This document shows, piece after piece, positions 23,997-32,818 of a DNA stretch of 64,000 bases; position 1 is the first letter of the stretch, and each line of letters starts with the position of its first letter. The notes beneath the pieces were generated by a model. The model was not told the origin of the DNA. It worked only from the letters and a program-made list of their open reading frames with translations, and did not search any database. The position numbers and the translations under genes were made by a program. This DNA is from an uncultured Aurantimonas sp. (lineage in GTDB: Bacteria; Pseudomonadota; Alphaproteobacteria; Rhizobiales; Rhizobiaceae), in assembly GCA_947488615.1 (NCBI GenBank), contig CANKZU010000001.1, positions 248,001 through 312,000 on the forward strand, in the 5' to 3' direction.

Positions 23997-25482
23997 CTGT
24001 CGCCTCCTGTTCAACCGCGACCGCCGCCAGCGCCAGGCGGCAGGCATGCGCATTAGAGGCGGCGACGACGACGCCGACCTGCCTCAGCCGAGCAATTTGC
24101 CGGTCCAGTCCCTGCGGATCGAGCCGGGTGCCGGTGACCGAGCCGATCATGACCGGCCCGCCCCGCCGCTCGCCGATCACCTCGGCCAGGTGTGTCGCCG
24201 GATCGGCGTGCGCGCCGTAGCCGATCACGAGATCGACCAGCACCGCGGCGACCCCCGAATCGGCCATAACCCCTCTCAATTCATCGTCGCGTACCGATGG
24301 ATCGATCATCGGGTGCGGCCGCCCTTGGGTATATTCGTCGGCGCCGAGGTCGAGAATCCGGTCGGCTGTGGCGTTCCCCAGCGGAGCGATCCCGGGGATC
24401 GGGGCATTGGACATCACGTCGCGTCCAGCCGCGGCAAGAATCATCTGCGCCTCGGCCGCCAGCGTGCCGCCCGCGAAGAGGCCTTCGATGCGTCCGGCGC
24501 GGGGCTTGGGAAGCTCCGTGATCCCGGCTTCGATCCGCTTGCCGCCAAGCGCCAGTTCGGCCGCCTCGCAGAGCGTCATCGCCTGTCGAGCGTTCGGCGG
24601 GAGAGCCATGCGGTCGGCGCCGATGAAGCAGATCGTGAAGGATTTAGCGCTCGCGGCAACCCGTTCCAGCACCCGCGCGGCGACCTCCGGATGGGGCGGC
24701 TTCGAGATCAGCACCACCGACTCGGTTCCCGTATCGGCGTCGAGCGCATCGATCGCCATCAGTGTGGTGATCGCTCCGATCTCCTGCTTCAGGTCGCGGC
24801 CGCCGACGCCGATGGCATGGCTGATACCGCCGCCGGCCTCGGAAATCAGGCTTGAAACCTCCTGCATGCCGGTGCCGGAGGCGCCGACGATGCCGATCGA
24901 GCCGCGCTCGACCCGGTTGGCGAAGGCCATCGGCGCGCCGCCCAGAATGGCGGTGCCGCAGTCCGGGCCCATCATCAGCAGGCCCAAATCGCGCGCTTCG
25001 CGCTTGAGCGCCAGCTCGTCCTCGATCGAAACGTTGTCGCTGAACATCAGCACGTTGAGGCCGCGCCGCAATGCCTTGCGCCCCTCGGCAGCCGCAAATG
25101 CGCCCGGCACCGAGATCAGGGCCAGGTTCACCTGCGGCGCCTCGCGTACCGCTGCCGCAATGCTGCGCGGGCGGTGCTTCTGGCCGCCTCCGCCGCCCGG
25201 TGCCTTCGGCCGCTCCAGCGCTGCCCGCGCGGCAGCCAGTGCCGCCTCACCCGCGTTGCGGTCGCGAGCTCGCAGTGCCAGCATGAGATCGTTCGGACGC
25301 GCCGATGGTTCGTTTTCGACCAACCCGGCATCCCGCAGAATGGCGAGGTTCGAAGGCGAGGCCATCATCAGTGCCGCGTCTTCTACGCCCTCCATGCCAG
25401 CAATCTCGCGCGACAGCCGCATCAACGCCACGGAGTCGAGATAGAATCCCTTGCGGACTTCATTCAGAATGACCGCGCTCAT
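23983..25482 (-). CDS. fdrA: FdrA (AllF-like), acyl-CoA-ligase-like carbamoyltransferase subunit
   Basis: A 499-residue cytoplasmic protein related to the succinyl-CoA synthetase alpha/beta fold. The N-terminal region (1-80) is the FdrA-specific lead (GFYLDSVALMRLS). A CoA-binding-like Rossmann segment follows, with GIVGASGTGMQEVSSL near 200, and a flavodoxin-like ligase domain with VLISKPPHPEVAARV near 265 and GLFAGGTLAAEAQ near 345. In E. coli FdrA (AllF) works with YlbE/YlbF to phosphorolyse oxalurate to oxamate and carbamoyl phosphate. The start overlaps the DUF1116 stop by 4 bp (ATGA). The substrate here could differ. Confidence 0.85.
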   Translation of the reverse strand: MSAVILNEVRKGFYLDSVALMRLSREIAGMEGVEDAALMMASPSNLAILRDAGLVENEPSARPNDLMLALRARDRNAGEAALAAARAALERPKAPGGGGGQKHRPRSIAAAVREAPQVNLALISVPGAFAAAEGRKALRRGLNVLMFSDNVSIEDELALKREARDLGLLMMGPDCGTAILGGAPMAFANRVERGSIGIVGASGTGMQEVSSLISEAGGGISHAIGVGGRDLKQEIGAITTLMAIDALDADTGTESVVLISKPPHPEVAARVLERVAASAKSFTICFIGADRMALPPNARQAMTLCEAAELALGGKRIEAGITELPKPRAGRIEGLFAGGTLAAEAQMILAAAGRDVMSNAPIPGIAPLGNATADRILDLGADEYTQGRPHPMIDPSVRDDELRGVMADSGVAAVLVDLVIGYGAHADPATHLAEVIGERRGGPVMIGSVTGTRLDPQGLDRQIARLRQVGVVVAASNAHACRLALAAVAVEQEATDAPA

Positions 25483-26729
25483 GCGACCTCCAGTTCCTCG
25501 GCGATGGCGACGACCGCCTGTTCGAAGCAGGCCATCGGCGCCTTGACGATGCCAGCGCCCACCTGACCGATTCCGGGCTGACGGTGCGCAATGCCAGTGT
25601 TGATCGTCGGGGCGAGTCCGGTCTCGACCACCAACCGCACGTCGATACCGGTCGGCACGCCGAAATAGTCGAGCGCCGGAATCGTCCATTCAGGGTTCTG
25701 CGCGACGGTGATCTCAGCCATCTCGCGGGTGAAGACGCCGGCGCTTGATGGCAAGCCAGCGCCGACGAATCCGGCCACGGCGGGCGACGCGGCCATGGCG
25801 AACCCGCCGAGGCCTATCGTTTCGACGATAGCCGAGTCGCCGATATCCGGGTTGGCGTCAGCCTCCGAATAACCCGGGAAATATAGCCCATCGGGCATCT
25901 CGACCGGTGCGGTGAACCAGCGATCGCCCAGCCCGCTGACGCGGATACCGAACTCGGTTCCGTTGCGACACATCGCGGTGACCACGGTCGAACCATGGAT
26001 ACCGCGGGCCGGGTCGGTCATCGCCTTGCCCATCGCCATGCCGACATTCAGGAAGAACTGGTCGTTAGCGCCGATAAAGGCCAGTGCTTCGGCCAGGCGG
26101 CCCTTGTCATCGGCGGTGCGGGCCAGCGCCGGTGCGATCTCGCGCAAGATTAGCCCGGAGCAGGCAAGGTTGCGCTGGTGCATCTCGTCACCCATCGATA
26201 GCCCCCGGGCGATGATGGACTTCAGGCCGATTCCACCGGTCTCGGCGAGGGCACGGGCCAAGGATGGCCCCAGCACGTCGCGCAGCCAGGCCAGCCGGTT
26301 CAAAACTTCCGCGTCATTGCCACCGAAGCGCATCACCTTGCCGAGCCCTTCGTTGATCGTGCAGTAGGCGCGATTTCCGAAGCTGCGGTTCTCAACCACC
26401 ATCACCGGCTGCGAGACTGTCGTCAGGCCGGTCATCGGGCCAATCGCATCGAAATGATGGTTCGGCTGAAATTCGATTCCGCCCGAAGCGGCGAGATCGA
26501 AGGCGGCCTTCAGATCGTTCGCCCAGCCCTCGAATACGGCAGCGCCGGCGATGGCGCCCTGCAGCGGCCCGCACATCCTGTCCCACGCGATCGGCGGCCC
26601 CGCGTGCAGGATCATCCTGTCCTTGAGACCCTGGATCACCTCGCCCGCCGGCCGTACGTCCACGAGCACCGGATCGGCTGCCAGAATGCGCTCGACGGCC
26701 TGCCTGTTTGCGGCTTCGATCAGTTGCAT
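25479..26729 (-). CDS. allG: DUF1116 protein, AllG/YlbE-like subunit
   Basis: A 416-residue protein of the DUF1116 family. Recognisable parts are the N-terminal DVRPAGEVIQGLKDRMILHAG (about 26-46, given in part), GGIEFQPNHHFDAIGPMTG near 100, YCTINEGLGKVMRFG near 140 and GDEMHQRN near 198. The family is always found with FdrA and carries conserved His/Asp/Glu residues that may form the active site. It starts 4 nt after the small upstream gene and overlaps fdrA. Part of the carbamoyl-transfer module. Confidence 0.85.
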   Translation of the reverse strand: MQLIEAANRQAVERILAADPVLVDVRPAGEVIQGLKDRMILHAGPPIAWDRMCGPLQGAIAGAAVFEGWANDLKAAFDLAASGGIEFQPNHHFDAIGPMTGLTTVSQPVMVVENRSFGNRAYCTINEGLGKVMRFGGNDAEVLNRLAWLRDVLGPSLARALAETGGIGLKSIIARGLSMGDEMHQRNLACSGLILREIAPALARTADDKGRLAEALAFIGANDQFFLNVGMAMGKAMTDPARGIHGSTVVTAMCRNGTEFGIRVSGLGDRWFTAPVEMPDGLYFPGYSEADANPDIGDSAIVETIGLGGFAMAASPAVAGFVGAGLPSSAGVFTREMAEITVAQNPEWTIPALDYFGVPTGIDVRLVVETGLAPTINTGIAHRQPGIGQVGAGIVKAPMACFEQAVVAIAEELEVA

Positions 26730-26733
26730 GGCG

Positions 26734-26922
26734 TCAAACCCCGAGCTTGGCGAGCAGTGCCGCCATCCTCGGATCGCCGCCAGCCGGCGGCGCCCACTCG
26801 ACGTGAACGACGGTGATGTCGCAGGCCGCCAGATCTTTGGCGAAGGCTTCGAGCCCCACATTGACGACCTCGGGTGTTCGGGTCAGCAGCCCGTTCAGCG
26901 CCGATCTCTCAACTTCTGCCAT
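26734..26922 (-). CDS. Small FdrA-associated protein
   Basis: A 62-residue protein, first gene of the FdrA operon. ATG 26922 has GGAAGG upstream. The sequence VVNVGLEAFAKDLAAC, then VVHVEWAPPAGGDP and LLAKLGV, resembles short proteins annotated as fdrA-domain proteins that precede DUF1116 genes in many bacteria. It has no signal or TM segment and is probably an accessory or N-terminal domain subunit of the complex. Its function has not been assigned in anything I know. Confidence 0.7.
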   Translation of the reverse strand: MAEVERSALNGLLTRTPEVVNVGLEAFAKDLAACDITVVHVEWAPPAGGDPRMAALLAKLGV

Positions 26923-26961
26923 GACCAACCTTCCCTCTCTCCGCGCCCGAAACATCACATT

Positions 26962-26979
26962 AGTAAGCGTTCATTTACT
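26962..26979. promoter_or_regulatory. Operator 1: AGTAA-N8-TTACT inverted repeat, FdrA operon
   Basis: AGTAA (26962-26966), GCGTTCAT, TTACT (26975-26979), centred about 48 nt upstream of the first gene of the FdrA operon. The same site with shared inner bases TTCA occurs at 31553-31570 between ggt and tetR. It is the best candidate for the binding site of the adjacent TetR protein. Confidence 0.65.
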
Positions 26980-27048
26980 TGTCAATCAACGAGAACCGCC
27001 GCCTACAGGCTACTCTCGCCACACGCCGGCGACATTTCGAAAACGGGC

Positions 27049-28332
27049 TCAGAGGCCCGGATAGAGCAGCCGTGGCAACCACATGCTGATTTCGGGGACA
27101 TAGGTGATGACGCCCAGCCCGAGCAGGGCCAACCCGATGTAGGGGAGCGCGCCCTTCACAGCCTGCTCATAGGTCACGTCGCCCAGGCTGCTGGCGACGA
27201 ACAGGTTGAGACCGAAGGGCGGGGTGAACATGCCGATCGCGCCGTTGACCGTCAGCACGATGCCGAGATGGACTGGATCGATGCCGACCTGCGTGCCGAT
27301 CTTGTAGAGCAGCGGTCCGAGGATCACCATGATCGAAGCAGCGTCGAGGAACATACCGGCGATCAGCACGGCAACATTGATCAGGAAGAACAGGTGCATC
27401 GGCTCCCCGCTGAAGCCGAGGATTGCATCCACCATGGCGACAGCCAGGCCCTGCGAGGTCAGATACCAGGCCAGAACCGCCGCCGCCGAAAGAATGATCA
27501 TCACTTGCGCCGTCGTAGCAGCTGCCCCACTCAGCGTCGCCCAGAGTTCGCCGAGCGTCTTTTCACGATAGATCACGACGGTGACGAAAAGCGCGTAGAT
27601 GACCGACACCGCCGCGGCCTCGGTCGGCGTGAAGATGCCGCCATAGATGCCGCCAAGGATGACAACAGGAACGCCGAGGCCCCAGGATGCGTCCTTCAGG
27701 CCGGTCCAGACCTCGCGCCAGGAGGGGGCTTGCCGGCGTGGGATGTTATGACGCTTTGCGTGCCAAACCGCATAGGCCATGAAGACGGCGCCATAAACCA
27801 GCCCCGCGCCGACCCCCGCCATGAACAGCGCGCCGACCGAAACCCCGGTGACAGCGGCGTAGACGATCATCACGATGCTCGGCGGGATGATGATGCCGAG
27901 GGAGCCCGACGCGATGATCAGACCGATCGCGAAGTTGGGCCGGTAGCCGGCCTCGCGCAACGCCGGGTAGAGGATGCCGCCGACTGCCACGACCGTCGCC
28001 GGGCTGGAACCGGAGATCGCACCGAAGAACATGCTGGAGGCAACGGCGGTGATGCCAAGTCCTCCCGTCACCCGCCCGACAAGCAGATCGGCGAAATTCA
28101 CGATCCGCCGCGACAACCCGCCGACCCCCATCAGGCAACCGGTCAGGATGAAGAACGGGATCGCCATCAGCGCGAAGCTGTCGATGCCCGCGAACATGCG
28201 CTCGACCACGATAGCCAGCGGCATGTTGCCGCCAAGCCAGATAACAAACATGACCGAGCCAGCCAATGCGATGAAGATCGGCGTAGAGCTGGCCAACAGT
28301 ACGGCGAGTAGCGAAACGAAGAGGCCGGTCAA
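27049..28332 (-). CDS. dctM: TRAP transporter large permease, system 1
   Basis: A 427-residue integral membrane protein with about 12 hydrophobic segments, of the DctM family. Typical stretches are SGSSPATVVAVGGILYPAL near 108-126 and AASIMVILGPLLYKIG near 325. It forms the ion-coupled channel of a tripartite ATP-independent periplasmic transporter with DctQ, which overlaps it by 4 bp, and DctP. The substrate is unknown; operon linkage with a gamma-glutamyltransferase-family enzyme suggests a small organic acid, amide or peptide-like compound. Confidence 0.93.
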   Translation of the reverse strand: MTGLFVSLLAVLLASSTPIFIALAGSVMFVIWLGGNMPLAIVVERMFAGIDSFALMAIPFFILTGCLMGVGGLSRRIVNFADLLVGRVTGGLGITAVASSMFFGAISGSSPATVVAVGGILYPALREAGYRPNFAIGLIIASGSLGIIIPPSIVMIVYAAVTGVSVGALFMAGVGAGLVYGAVFMAYAVWHAKRHNIPRRQAPSWREVWTGLKDASWGLGVPVVILGGIYGGIFTPTEAAAVSVIYALFVTVVIYREKTLGELWATLSGAAATTAQVMIILSAAAVLAWYLTSQGLAVAMVDAILGFSGEPMHLFFLINVAVLIAGMFLDAASIMVILGPLLYKIGTQVGIDPVHLGIVLTVNGAIGMFTPPFGLNLFVASSLGDVTYEQAVKGALPYIGLALLGLGVITYVPEISMWLPRLLYPGL

Positions 28333-28832
28333 CTGATCGCCTCCAGCTCGTCGCGGTAGGCGACGCCACGTAGATCAAGCCAGACTCGCTCGGCGAAGCG
28401 GAGCAGCATCAGCCCGGCGCCGATTGGCACCGCCAGCTGCACGATCCAGAATGGCGTCTGCATGGCTGACGTCCGCTGCCGGAACATCAGCGTTTGCGCC
28501 ACCAGCTCGACCCCGTACCAGACCAGAGCCGCGCAGAAGCCAATGCAGATTAGCCCGACCGTCACCTTGAGTGCCCGCTGAAGCAGGGGTGGCAGAACGT
28601 GCAGCAGCGCTTCGACACCGATATGGATGCCTTTGCGCGCCGCGACGCTACCGCCAATAAACACCAGCCAGACAATCTCGTAGCGCACGAATTCCTCGGC
28701 CCAGATGAAGCCGGTGTTGAAGACGTAACGCATGATGACGTTAACGAAGATGATCACCGAGGCGCTGAGCAGGAGCGAGGCGATGAAGGCGTCCTCAAGC
28801 CAGCAGAGCGCGCGATCGAGCCGACGCAGCAT
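28329..28832 (-). CDS. dctQ: TRAP transporter small permease, system 1
   Basis: A 167-residue protein with four TM segments (about 12-34, 48-66, 88-110, 127-149). The DctQ signature WAEEFVRYEIVWLVFIGG (about 44-61) is clear, followed by KGIHIGVE. It couples the large permease to the periplasmic binding protein. The gene overlaps dctM by 4 bp and follows dctP after a 63-bp gap that contains a hairpin. Confidence 0.9.
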   Translation of the reverse strand: MLRRLDRALCWLEDAFIASLLLSASVIIFVNVIMRYVFNTGFIWAEEFVRYEIVWLVFIGGSVAARKGIHIGVEALLHVLPPLLQRALKVTVGLICIGFCAALVWYGVELVAQTLMFRQRTSAMQTPFWIVQLAVPIGAGLMLLRFAERVWLDLRGVAYRDELEAIS

Positions 28833-28854
28833 CGTATTCCACCCCTCACAATCG

Positions 28855-28889
28855 AAAAAGGCCGGCAGAGAGGCTACTCCCCGCCGGCC
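28855..28889 (-). terminator. Intercistronic hairpin with T-run between dctP and dctQM
   Basis: On the minus strand GGCCGGC pairs with GCCGGCC and is followed by TTTTTCG. It sits between dctP and dctQ and would partially terminate, giving more binding protein than permease. Confidence 0.6.
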
Positions 28890-28895
28890 GGACGC

Positions 28896-29891
28896 TCACT
28901 TCTTCAGCGCGTCGATCTTGGCGTAGCTCTCGTCGAGCAACTCGGGCCCGATCTGGTCGCGGAACTTATCGTGCACCGGACGTGTCGCCTGCTCGAATGC
29001 GGCGCGGCTTTCCGCCGGCAGATCACTGAGCTCGGCGGGGCTGGCGTCGATGATCTCGAGATAGCCGGCCTCGCGCTTGGCCGTCTCGTCGCGCTGCAGA
29101 CCGGTGACTTCGTCGATCGCACCGATCAGGATCTGCTGGGTCTCGGCGTCCTGCCCCTCAAACCAGCGTTTGGAGAAAACCACCGCATATCCCAGATAGG
29201 CGTGGTTCGAGATCACCACGTTTTTCTGTACCTCGTGAAACTTCATCTTCACGATCGACACCAACGGGTTCTCCTGGCAGTCGACCACGCCCTGCTGGAG
29301 CGCGGTGTAGGTCTCGGAGAAGGCGATCGGCACGGGTGTCGATCCAAGCGCACGGAACTGCTCGATGATGATCGGGCTTTCCATCACCCGGACCTTACGG
29401 CCCTCGAAATCGCCCGGAGTCGTAACCGCATTGTTGCAAGTGAACTGCTTGAACCCGCTTTCCCAGAAGCCGACGCCTTTGAGGCCAACCTCCTCCAGGC
29501 CGGCCAGCAGCTTGTCGCCGATTTCGCTGTCGAGAAACGCATGTGCCACCTCGGACGTGGGGAACAGGAAGGGAAGATCGGGCAGCTGCATCGCAGGTGC
29601 GAAGTTCGACAGCTTCGCGGTCGGAATGATGCCACCCTCGATGGCGCCAAGCTGCATCTGCTGCACCGCCTGCACGTCGTCGGCAAGCGAATTGCTGGGG
29701 AATATCTGCACGTCGATCTCGCCGCCGGTGCGCTCCTCGACCAGTTTCTCGAACTCGATGGCAGCGACATGCTGGGCGCTGTCCTCGGGCAGGTCGTGGT
29801 GGAACTTCAGGACAGCGGCGGCAACGTTGCCAGACAAGGCAACCGATCCGATCGCGGCGATCAGGCCGACGGTGGCAAGGCGGTGGTTCAT
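28896..29891 (-). CDS. dctP: TRAP transporter periplasmic solute-binding protein, system 1
   Basis: A 331-residue DctP-type protein with a signal peptide ending near GNVAAA. Motifs include LKFHHDLPEDSAQH at the mature N-terminus, the substrate-carboxylate-binding arginine region GRKVRVMESP near 165, and ETYTALQQGVVDCQENP near 190. It captures the substrate in the periplasm. Two cysteines (FTCNNA and VVDCQE) could form a disulfide. It starts 54 nt after the ggt stop. Confidence 0.92.
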   Translation of the reverse strand: MNHRLATVGLIAAIGSVALSGNVAAAVLKFHHDLPEDSAQHVAAIEFEKLVEERTGGEIDVQIFPSNSLADDVQAVQQMQLGAIEGGIIPTAKLSNFAPAMQLPDLPFLFPTSEVAHAFLDSEIGDKLLAGLEEVGLKGVGFWESGFKQFTCNNAVTTPGDFEGRKVRVMESPIIIEQFRALGSTPVPIAFSETYTALQQGVVDCQENPLVSIVKMKFHEVQKNVVISNHAYLGYAVVFSKRWFEGQDAETQQILIGAIDEVTGLQRDETAKREAGYLEIIDASPAELSDLPAESRAAFEQATRPVHDKFRDQIGPELLDESYAKIDALKK

Positions 29892-29945
29892 GGTGTGATC
29901 CTCTCAGACGTTATCGTTGATTTTCCTCCCACCGCCGCGACGCAC

Positions 29946-31526
29946 TCAGCGCGCCGCGACGGCGCCGTTGCTGCGGGGATCGCTCGCCCCCTCCAGCAAC
30001 CCGTCTTGATGCCGAACGATGGCTCCCGCATGCCCCATCATCTCGGCGTAGTCTTCAACCACTTCGACGTCGTGGCCGGCGGCATGGAGTTCGTCGGCGA
30101 GCCCGAGCCCGGCCTCGACCTTCAGGTTTGTCGTCGCGGCACCCCAGGTACGGCCGAGTAGCCAGCGGGGCGCCGTCACCGCCTGTTGCAGTGGCATCCC
30201 ATGCAGCACATGGCGAGCGAAGACGACGGCTTGGGTCTGCGGCTGCCCCTCGCCACCCATGGTGCCGTAGACCATCATCCGTCCGTCGGAGAGTTCGGCC
30301 AGAGCCGGCTGAATGGTGTGGAACGGGAGGCGCCGCGGCTCGAGCCGATTGAGCGCGCCCTCATCGAGGCTGAAGCTGGTGCCGCGGTTCTGCCAAGTGA
30401 TGCCGCTCCCTGGAAGCACCAGGCCCGAACCGAACTCCCAGTAGAGGCTCTGGATGTAGCTGACCGCCAACCCCTCGCTGTCGATCGCGCCGAGCCAAAC
30501 TGTGTCGCCAGGCCGGCCGGGATGCGGCCAGGGCGCGGCACGGTCGTGGGAGACTTGCGACGCGAGCCGCGCCAACGCCTCCTGGGTCAGGAAGCTCTCG
30601 GGTGCCTCGGCCATGTAGTCGGGATCGGTGACGTAGGCGTCGCGCACGCGAAAGGCCGCTTTGGTGCACTCGACGATGCGGTGCACGAAATCGAAACCGT
30701 CCGCATGCTCGGCCGGCATGGATCCGTATAACGCCAGAAGGATCAGCGAGGCCAACCCCTGCGTCGGTGGCGGCAGGTTGTGCACGCGGTGGCCGGCCAC
30801 GTCGACCGACAGAGGCGCAACCCGATCGGCGCGGTGATGCTCGAGATCAGGAAGACGGAGCGGGCTGCCAGCTGTCTCCAAATCCGTCGCGATCGAGCGT
30901 GCGAGATCGCCACGATAGAAATCGTCGAAGCCAGCCTCGGCCAACCGCTCCAGCGTCGCGGCGATCCGCGGCTGACGGAGGCGCTGGCCGACTCCGAGAG
31001 GCTGACCATCCTCGAGCCAAGTTTCGGCGAAGCCAGGCACGTTGGACAGTTCGGCCAGTTTCTCACAGCTGTTCCTGGTCATGCTGCGGGTCACCGCCAC
31101 GCCCTCGCGGGCGTGTCGGATGGCGTCCTGCAGCAGGCGCGCGCGCGGCAGTGTTCCACCGAAGCGTTCGCGCGAAAGATCATAGGCGGCCTGCCACCCC
31201 GAGACCGCGCCGGCGACCGTAAGCGCAGCCTTCGGGCCACGCGAAGGTATCGCCTCCTGCCCCGCATAAAAGGAACGCGTCGCCAGTTCGGCCGAACGGC
31301 CGGAGGCATGGATAGCGACCGGAACCTCGCCTCGCCGCGCGACTAGCCAGAAGCCGTCGCCGCCGAGACCATTCATATGCGGATAGACGACGGCAATAGC
31401 AGCGGCAGCGGCGACCATTGCCTCAAGCGCGTTTCCCCCATCGCATAGGACCTCTAGCCCCGCCTGGCTGGCGAGGTGATGCGGGGCGGTCACCATCCCG
31501 CCGTAGCTACGCGTGGTCCTAAGCAC
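29946..31526 (-). CDS. Gamma-glutamyltransferase-family enzyme, cytoplasmic
   Basis: A 526-residue Ntn-hydrolase of the GGT family. I choose GTG 31526, seven nt after GGGAGG; the frame extends 13 codons further upstream. There is no signal peptide, unlike true periplasmic GGT. The propeptide half has NALEAMVAAAAAIAVVYPHM and GLGGDGFW near 45-75. The self-processing site should be the Thr in PGDTVWLGAID near 340, followed by SEGLAVSYIQS; this is variant from the TTHFS type. The family also includes amidohydrolases acting on cyclic or gamma-linked amides. First gene of the operon with TRAP system 1. Confidence 0.82.
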   Translation of the reverse strand: MLRTTRSYGGMVTAPHHLASQAGLEVLCDGGNALEAMVAAAAAIAVVYPHMNGLGGDGFWLVARRGEVPVAIHASGRSAELATRSFYAGQEAIPSRGPKAALTVAGAVSGWQAAYDLSRERFGGTLPRARLLQDAIRHAREGVAVTRSMTRNSCEKLAELSNVPGFAETWLEDGQPLGVGQRLRQPRIAATLERLAEAGFDDFYRGDLARSIATDLETAGSPLRLPDLEHHRADRVAPLSVDVAGHRVHNLPPPTQGLASLILLALYGSMPAEHADGFDFVHRIVECTKAAFRVRDAYVTDPDYMAEAPESFLTQEALARLASQVSHDRAAPWPHPGRPGDTVWLGAIDSEGLAVSYIQSLYWEFGSGLVLPGSGITWQNRGTSFSLDEGALNRLEPRRLPFHTIQPALAELSDGRMMVYGTMGGEGQPQTQAVVFARHVLHGMPLQQAVTAPRWLLGRTWGAATTNLKVEAGLGLADELHAAGHDVEVVEDYAEMMGHAGAIVRHQDGLLEGASDPRSNGAVAAR

Positions 31527-31552
31527 CGAAATGCCTCCCTGCTCAACCCAGT

Positions 31553-31570
31553 AGTAATTATTCACTTACT
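31553..31570. promoter_or_regulatory. Operator 2: AGTAA-N8-TTACT inverted repeat, ggt/tetR intergenic
   Basis: AGTAA (31553-31557), TTATTCAC, TTACT (31566-31570), 27 nt upstream of ggt and in the divergent ggt-tetR gap. Identical arms and spacer length to operator 1 at 26962-26979. Confidence 0.65.
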
Positions 31571-31712
31571 TCTCTGCGATCTGTCAAGGGGCGACAGGTT
31601 CGGTTATAAAGCACCGTGCCGGACGACCGGGAGTCCATGCCGATGGTCTCGCGAACGATCCGTATCGGCGTCTCCCAGGCACCCGATGGAGCGAATGACA
31701 GAAGGATAGACG

Positions 31713-32396
31713 TTGAGCGAGCAAGCCCAAGACATCTGCAAGGCAGAGGTTGTTACGACGTTGCGCCGAACGCGCGATCCCCAACGTTCGCGCCATGAGA
31801 TTCTGGCGGCGGCAAAGGCTGAGTTCTGCCAGCACGGCTTCACCGGGGCCCGGGTCGAGCGAATCTCGAAAAGAAGCCACACCAATCCACGGATGATCTA
31901 TCATTATTTCGGCAACAAGGATGGGCTTTATCTAGCCGTTCTGGAGTCGGTCTATGGCGAGATCCGCAAGCAGGAACATGAACTCGATCTGGCCCAAGCG
32001 GAGCCCATCGAGGGGATGCGCCGGCTGATCGTCTTCACCTTCGACTTCTTCGCCCGGCGTAGCGATTTCATCGCCCTGATCGCCAACGAGAACATCATGA
32101 AGGCGAAATTCCTGAAGCGGTTGCCGAGTATCCAGGCAATGACGTTGCCGCTGGTCGACTCGATCCGAGACCTTTTGGAGCGAGGCCATCGCCAGGGCGT
32201 ATTCCGCGGCGGCGTCGATCCGGTGCAGCTCTATGTCTCGATCGTAGCGCAGAGCCAGCTGCACATCTCGAACCGCCACACTCTATCGGTCCTATTCGAT
32301 CAGGACATCACGCGCCCCGACTGGCTGGCGGATCGCAAGGCCCACACGATCGAGATGCTGATCGTCTATCTGATGGCGAAGGAACCGACGGGCTGA
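31713..32396 (+). CDS. TetR/AcrR-family transcriptional regulator
   Basis: A 227-residue regulator, divergent from ggt. The start is TTG 31713 with AAGGA at 6 nt. The TetR N-domain runs from about 23 to 70 (RSRHEILAAAKAEF, then the recognition helix TNPRMIYHYFGNKDGLY). The C-terminal ligand domain (80-225) resembles the RutR-like class of TetR proteins. It probably represses ggt-dctPQM and the FdrA operon through the two AGTAA-N8-TTACT sites, released by a pathway metabolite. Confidence 0.9.
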   Translation: MSEQAQDICKAEVVTTLRRTRDPQRSRHEILAAAKAEFCQHGFTGARVERISKRSHTNPRMIYHYFGNKDGLYLAVLESVYGEIRKQEHELDLAQAEPIEGMRRLIVFTFDFFARRSDFIALIANENIMKAKFLKRLPSIQAMTLPLVDSIRDLLERGHRQGVFRGGVDPVQLYVSIVAQSQLHISNRHTLSVLFDQDITRPDWLADRKAHTIEMLIVYLMAKEPTG

Positions 32397-32751
32397 CGCG
32401 GCGGTGCGGCCAGCGTCGCCGCCGCTCGGTTAAAACTCTTCCGGCCCCGCTTCATACCGAAAAGCGGCTGCGCCAGTTCCGCCAGTGCCGAAACGACGGA
32501 AGTCGCATCCAACACGATGAGATCCGCGAAGTTGCCGACCTCGATGCCGTAATCGGCGAGGTTCATCAGCCGCGCTGGCTTGTGACCATATCGTAGCAGC
32601 GCCTGAGGTCATCGGGAGCGCCGACCTGCGCGATGTTGGCATAGAGGTTCGCCATCCGTAGCAGCGAACAGTCACCTCCCCACCAAATTCTCGAAGCGAG
32701 GAACGTCAGGATGCCATCGGCGGCACCATCTTGCCGCAAGGGCGCAGCCAC
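32366..32751 (-). pseudogene. C-terminal remnant of a cytosine deaminase-type amidohydrolase
   Basis: Two frames combine: SLLRMANLYANIAQVGAPDD to CYDMVTSQ (from 32751), then after a shift near 32575 PARLMNLADYGIEVGNFADL, followed by IVLDATSVVSALAELAQPL and FGMKRGR. This is the end of a cytosine deaminase/amidohydrolase (metal-proximal helix, then the C-terminal beta sandwich NPADLVVLDA type). The N-terminal two thirds are absent. Its end overlaps the tetR 3' end. Confidence 0.7.
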
Positions 32752-32818
32752 GTACGACCATCAGCGCACCACCAAGAACAGCAACCAATACTCGGTCAGG
32801 ACCGCCAGGTCGAATGCT

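Noticed and set aside
22150..26922. Classical arginine deiminase pathway, because of arcC
   Set aside because: No arcA or arcB; the kinase is embedded and overlapping in an FdrA-type operon instead.
26551..28311. A 586-codon open frame on the plus strand
   Set aside because: Antisense to DUF1116 and TRAP permease genes with clear motifs; composition is that of a complementary-strand frame.
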